DNA from: DAOUBF01 sp034432795
Lineage (GTDB): Bacteria; Chloroflexota; Anaerolineae; DSLN01
Direction of reading: 5' to 3'
NCBI GenBank assembly: GCA_034432795.1
Contig: DAOUBF010000050.1
Location: forward strand, 1 to 14,084
DNA: 14,084 bases
The notes under the pieces were generated by a model. It was not told the DNA's origin, made no database searches, and was given only the letters and a program-made list of their open reading frames with translations. Positions 11,135 to 14,084 of this stretch are shown one piece after another; within the stretch, counting starts at the first letter, position 1; each line of letters begins with the position of its first letter. The translations under genes were made by a program, and so were the position numbers.

Positions 11135-13884
11135 ACGCATCTCAGGAAATGCCCAAAACCTACGATCCTGCCGCGACCGAGGCCAGGCTGTATGCCTGGT
11201 GGGAGGTACGCGGCTACTTCAAGCCCAGTGTGGACCCCAACACCCAGTCCACCGAGGGCGCGCCACGCCCCTTTGTCATCTCCATGCCCCCGCCCAACGT
11301 CACCGGCGAATTGCACCTGGGCCATGCCATCACCGCCTCTATTGAGGACTTAATGATCCGTTATCACCGTATGCGTGGCATCCCTACGCTCTGGGTGCCC
11401 GGCGAGGACCATGCCGGCATCGCCACCCAGAACGTGGTGGAGAAGCAACTGGCGAAGGAGGGCAAGACCCGCCAGGATTTGGGGCGTGAGGCCTTCGTCC
11501 AGCGCGTCTGGGAGTGGGTGCGCAAATACCGCCACGTGATCGCCGACCAGCACCGCCGCCTGGGGGCCTCCTGCGACTGGTCACGCGAGCGCTTCACCCT
11601 GGATGAAGGCCTGTCTCGCGCCGTGCGCACCGCCTTCGTGCGCCTCTACGAAAAAGGGCTGATCTATCGTGGCACCTACCTGGTCAACTGGTGCCCCCGC
11701 TGCGAATCGGCCATCTCCGACCTGGAGGTGATCCATTGGGAGGAGCCGGGCCACCTGTGGACGGTGCGCTACCCCCTGGTCAACGACACCTGGCAGGGGC
11801 CGACCCACCCCTGGGGCAGCGGCCACTGGGCCGACGGCGCCACCGAGTTCATCAGCGTCGCCACCACCCGCCCGGAGACCATCTTGGGCGATACCGCCAT
11901 CGCCATCCACCCCGATGACGAGCGCTACCAGGGCCTGGTGGGCCGCATGGCCATCCTGCCCGCCCTGGGCCGCCCCATCCCCATCATCGTGGACCCGGCG
12001 GTGGACATGGGCTTCGGCACAGGCGCGGTCAAGGTGACCCCCGCCCACGACCCCACCGACTACGAGATGGGCCTGCGCCACAACCTGGAGCAGATTGATG
12101 TGATGACCCCCACCGCGCACATGAACGAACGCGCCGGCCCTTACGCCGGCCAGGACCGCTTTGAGGCCCGTGCCAACCTCGTCGCCGATCTGGATCGGGA
12201 GGGGCTGCTCCTGCGTGTGGAGGACTATACTCACGCCCTGGGCCACTGCCAGCGCTGCGATACCATCGTGGAACCGCGTATCTCCACCCAATGGTTCGTT
12301 AAGATCAAGCCCCTGGCCGAGCCTGCTATCCGCGCCGTCCAGGAGGGCGCCATCCGCATCGTGCCGGAGCGCTTCAACAAGGTGTATTACAACTGGATGG
12401 AGAACATCCGCGACTGGTGCATCAGCCGTCAACTGTGGTGGGGGCACCGCATTCCGGTGTGGTACTGCGACAATTGCGGCCAGCAGACCTGCGCCCTCAC
12501 CGACCCCACCGCCTGCGCCCACTGTGGCAGCGACCGCATCCATCAGGATGAGGACGTGCTAGACACCTGGTTCTCCTCCGCCCTGTGGCCCTTCAGCACC
12601 CTCGGCTGGCCAGAGGAGACCCCTGACTTCAAGTACTTCTACCCCACCAGCGTGATGGAGACCGGCTATGACATCCTCTTCTTCTGGGTGGCGCGCATGA
12701 TCATGTTCGGCCTGGAGATGACCGGCCAGGCGCCTTTCCACACGGTGTACCTGCACGGCCTGATCCGCGATGAGCGCGGCCAGAAGATGTCCAAGTCGCG
12801 TGGGAACGTGATTGACCCGCTGGTGCTGATTGACCAATATGGCGCCGACGCCCTGCGCTTCACGCTTGTCACCGGCTCCACGCCCGGCAACGACATGCGC
12901 CTGAACATCAGCCGCGTGGAGGCCAACCGCAACTTCGCCAACAAGCTGTGGAACGCCGCCCGCTTCGTGGTGACCAACCTGACCGAGGACAGCCCGCCGT
13001 CGTCTGCCGTCCCTCGTCCCTCGTCCCTTCCCGACCGCTGGATCCTCAGCCGCCACAACCGGCTTATCGCCGAGGTGACCCGCCTGATCGAGGACTACCA
13101 GTTCGGTGAGGCCGGGCGGCAGATCTACGAGTTCCTCTGGGGCGAGTACGCCGACTGGTATATTGAGATCGCCAAGACCCGGCTGTACGGCGGCGACCCG
13201 GAGGCGCGGGCCGCCACGCAGGCCATCCTGGTGCACGTGTTAGAACGCACACTCCGGCTGCTCCATCCCTTCATGCCCTTCGTCACCGAAGCCATCTGGC
13301 AGGCCCTGCCGCATGAAGGCGAGGCCCTGATCATCGCCCCCTGGCCGCAGCCGGGGCCAACCGACCCAGAGGCCGAAGCCCAGATGGAGTTGCTCATGGA
13401 GCTGGTGCGCGGTATCCGTAACGCCCGCGCTGAGTATAACGTTGAACCGGCGCGGCGCATCCCGGCCCTGTTCGTGGCCGGGGATCAAACCGCGCTTCTG
13501 CAAGCCCACCGCGACCTGCTGGTGAACCTGGCCCGGCTGGATGCCGGGCAGACGCAGATCACCGCAGCCCGCGCCGATAAGCCGCACCAGGCCGTGACCC
13601 TGGTCAGCGGGCCGGTGGTGTGCTACCTGCCCCTGGCCGGGATGGTGGACCTGGATGCCGAGCGCGCACGGCTGCAGCGCGAACTGGACGACCTGGCCAG
13701 ACAGGTGGCCCGCCTGGAGAGCCTGCTCGCCAATCCCGGCTTTGTGACCAAGGCCCCTGCCGAGGTGGTCGCCCGCGAACGCGCCAAACTGGCCGAACTC
13801 CAGACAGCGCACGCCCAACTGGCCGAGCGGCTGGCTCAACTATCCGCTTCCAGTTCTACGGAAATTTTGAAGCACGACCCTTGA
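11131..13884 (+). CDS. valS: Valyl-tRNA synthetase
   Basis: 917 aa, normal length for ValRS (~880-950). Class I synthetase that charges tRNA-Val with valine in the cytoplasm. ATP-site motifs: PPPNVTGELHLGHA with HLGH at 62-65, and KMSKS at 552-556 (GQKMSKSRGNVIDP). The CP1 editing domain, which hydrolyses Thr-tRNA-Val, is shown by TTRPETILGDTAIAIHPDD and GTGAVKVTPAHDPTDYEMG. Cys pairs in NWCPRCES, GHCQRCDT and YCDNCGQQTC...CAHCGSD (~446-475) suggest zinc-binding modules. LDTWFSSALWPFSTLGWP is typical of ValRS. The anticodon-binding domain follows from ~640 and a C-terminal coiled coil (~835-905), diagnostic of ValRS over IleRS/LeuRS. At ~620-636 a short Pro/Ser-rich insert (SPPSSAVPRPSSLPD) sits at the junction to the anticodon-binding domain and derives from a repeat. 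It is regulated by the upstream T-box, whose GUC specifier agrees with this product. Confidence 0.98.
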   Translation: MNASQEMPKTYDPAATEARLYAWWEVRGYFKPSVDPNTQSTEGAPRPFVISMPPPNVTGELHLGHAITASIEDLMIRYHRMRGIPTLWVPGEDHAGIATQNVVEKQLAKEGKTRQDLGREAFVQRVWEWVRKYRHVIADQHRRLGASCDWSRERFTLDEGLSRAVRTAFVRLYEKGLIYRGTYLVNWCPRCESAISDLEVIHWEEPGHLWTVRYPLVNDTWQGPTHPWGSGHWADGATEFISVATTRPETILGDTAIAIHPDDERYQGLVGRMAILPALGRPIPIIVDPAVDMGFGTGAVKVTPAHDPTDYEMGLRHNLEQIDVMTPTAHMNERAGPYAGQDRFEARANLVADLDREGLLLRVEDYTHALGHCQRCDTIVEPRISTQWFVKIKPLAEPAIRAVQEGAIRIVPERFNKVYYNWMENIRDWCISRQLWWGHRIPVWYCDNCGQQTCALTDPTACAHCGSDRIHQDEDVLDTWFSSALWPFSTLGWPEETPDFKYFYPTSVMETGYDILFFWVARMIMFGLEMTGQAPFHTVYLHGLIRDERGQKMSKSRGNVIDPLVLIDQYGADALRFTLVTGSTPGNDMRLNISRVEANRNFANKLWNAARFVVTNLTEDSPPSSAVPRPSSLPDRWILSRHNRLIAEVTRLIEDYQFGEAGRQIYEFLWGEYADWYIEIAKTRLYGGDPEARAATQAILVHVLERTLRLLHPFMPFVTEAIWQALPHEGEALIIAPWPQPGPTDPEAEAQMELLMELVRGIRNARAEYNVEPARRIPALFVAGDQTALLQAHRDLLVNLARLDAGQTQITAARADKPHQAVTLVSGPVVCYLPLAGMVDLDAERARLQRELDDLARQVARLESLLANPGFVTKAPAEVVARERAKLAELQTAHAQLAERLAQLSASSSTEILKHDP
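12997..13026. repeat. In-frame repeat insertion in valS
   Basis: The segment contains tandem CCTCGTC units and two overlapping copies of TCCCTCGTCC (13010-13019, 13017-13026). The reverse complement of that 10-mer, ggacgaggga, occurs at 2855-2864 in the O-antigen ligase-like gene, and the two loci align at 23 of 30 bases. The encoded peptide SSAVPRPSS parallels SSVVRHPSS there. Confidence 0.6.
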
Positions 13885-13909
13885 CAGGCGAACCGAAATA
13901 TGCTAGTTA
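13881..13909 (+). promoter_or_regulatory. rRNA operon promoter
   Basis: Consensus TTGACA (13881-13886), 17-bp spacer, TAGTTA (13904-13909) with an extended -10 TGC at 13901-13903. The predicted start is near 13916, about 100 nt before 16S. The -35 box contains the valS stop codon (TGA 13882-13884). Confidence 0.75.
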
Positions 13910-13937
13910 AATATCTCGCCTGCTACTATTCTCCTGG

Positions 13938-14005
13938 CACCTTAACAATTGAGGGAAGGAGCGAAGGACGGGTTTCCGTCGTGCTTGAACCACTCTACGG
14001 AGTGG
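13938..14005 (+). promoter_or_regulatory. rRNA leader: boxA-like site and two hairpins
   Basis: CACCTTAACA (13938-13947) matches the boxA core CTCTTTAACA at 8 of 10 positions; boxA recruits NusB/S10 for rRNA antitermination. It is followed by the hairpin GACGG/CCGTC (13967-13971/13976-13980). Then comes CCACTC-TACG-GAGTGG (13990-14005), a 6-bp stem with a very stable UACG tetraloop, ending ~10 nt before 16S. The second hairpin may guide 5' processing (inference). Confidence 0.5.
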
Positions 14006-14014
14006 AGAAAGTCA

Positions 14015-14084
<70 letters not shown>

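Noticed and set aside
11581..12543. 320-codon minus-strand ORF
   Set aside because: Antisense to valS, whose motifs are unambiguous.
13899..13904. TATGCT as -10 box of the rRNA promoter
   Set aside because: Only 12 bp from TTGACA; TAGTTA at 17 bp with an extended TGC fits better.

Overview
The window is high-GC bacterial DNA (the intein described below is the clear exception). It best fits the phylum Chloroflexota. The evidence is an O-antigen-ligase/TPR fusion protein, a T-box-controlled aminoacyl-tRNA synthetase, proline- and threonine-rich membrane-anchored cyclophilin architecture, and short GC-rich palindromic repeats scattered inside genes. The first ~70 nt of a 16S rRNA gene are present at the right edge but are too few for firm placement. 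This is inference, not a database result.

Layout. (1) 1-938, minus strand: nearly complete glyoxalase-fold ring-cleaving dioxygenase (MhqO/PcpA type), cut at its C-terminus by the window edge, with its own promoter. (2) 939-1184: divergent intergenic region with that promoter, a double-hairpin palindromic repeat and a strong forward promoter. (3) 1185-10039, plus strand: a tightly packed probable operon. It holds an O-antigen ligase/polymerase-like membrane protein with C-terminal TPRs, a WecA/TagO-type polyprenyl-phosphate GlcNAc-1-phosphate transferase, a UDP-HexNAc 6-dehydrogenase interrupted by a 485-residue intein, a membrane-anchored cyclophilin PPIase, and a DedA/VTT membrane protein. 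The first three genes are joined by 4-nt ATGA overlaps. (4) 10036-10353: promoter plus a complete T-box riboswitch with valine specifier GUC and an intrinsic terminator. (5) 10379-13884: a SAM-dependent methyltransferase and valyl-tRNA synthetase (valS), ATGA-overlapped and both under the T-box. (6) 13881-14084: rRNA promoter, leader with boxA-like and hairpin elements, and the 5' end of 16S rRNA.

How the genes work together. The first operon looks like surface-polysaccharide assembly: WecA loads GlcNAc-1-P on the lipid carrier, the dehydrogenase makes a UDP-HexNAc-uronate, and the Wzy/WaaL-like protein polymerises or ligates glycan outside the membrane. The PPIase and DedA protein are envelope functions. 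The second operon is translation-related and should respond to uncharged tRNA-Val. It leads directly into an rRNA operon.

The most notable item is the intein. It sits exactly at the catalytic cysteine of the dehydrogenase (GGH|C), so its +1 residue is the active-site nucleophile. It carries an apparently intact two-motif LAGLIDADG homing endonuclease and is much richer in AT than its host gene. A second pattern is a set of small GC-rich repeats inserted in frame in four of the coding sequences.
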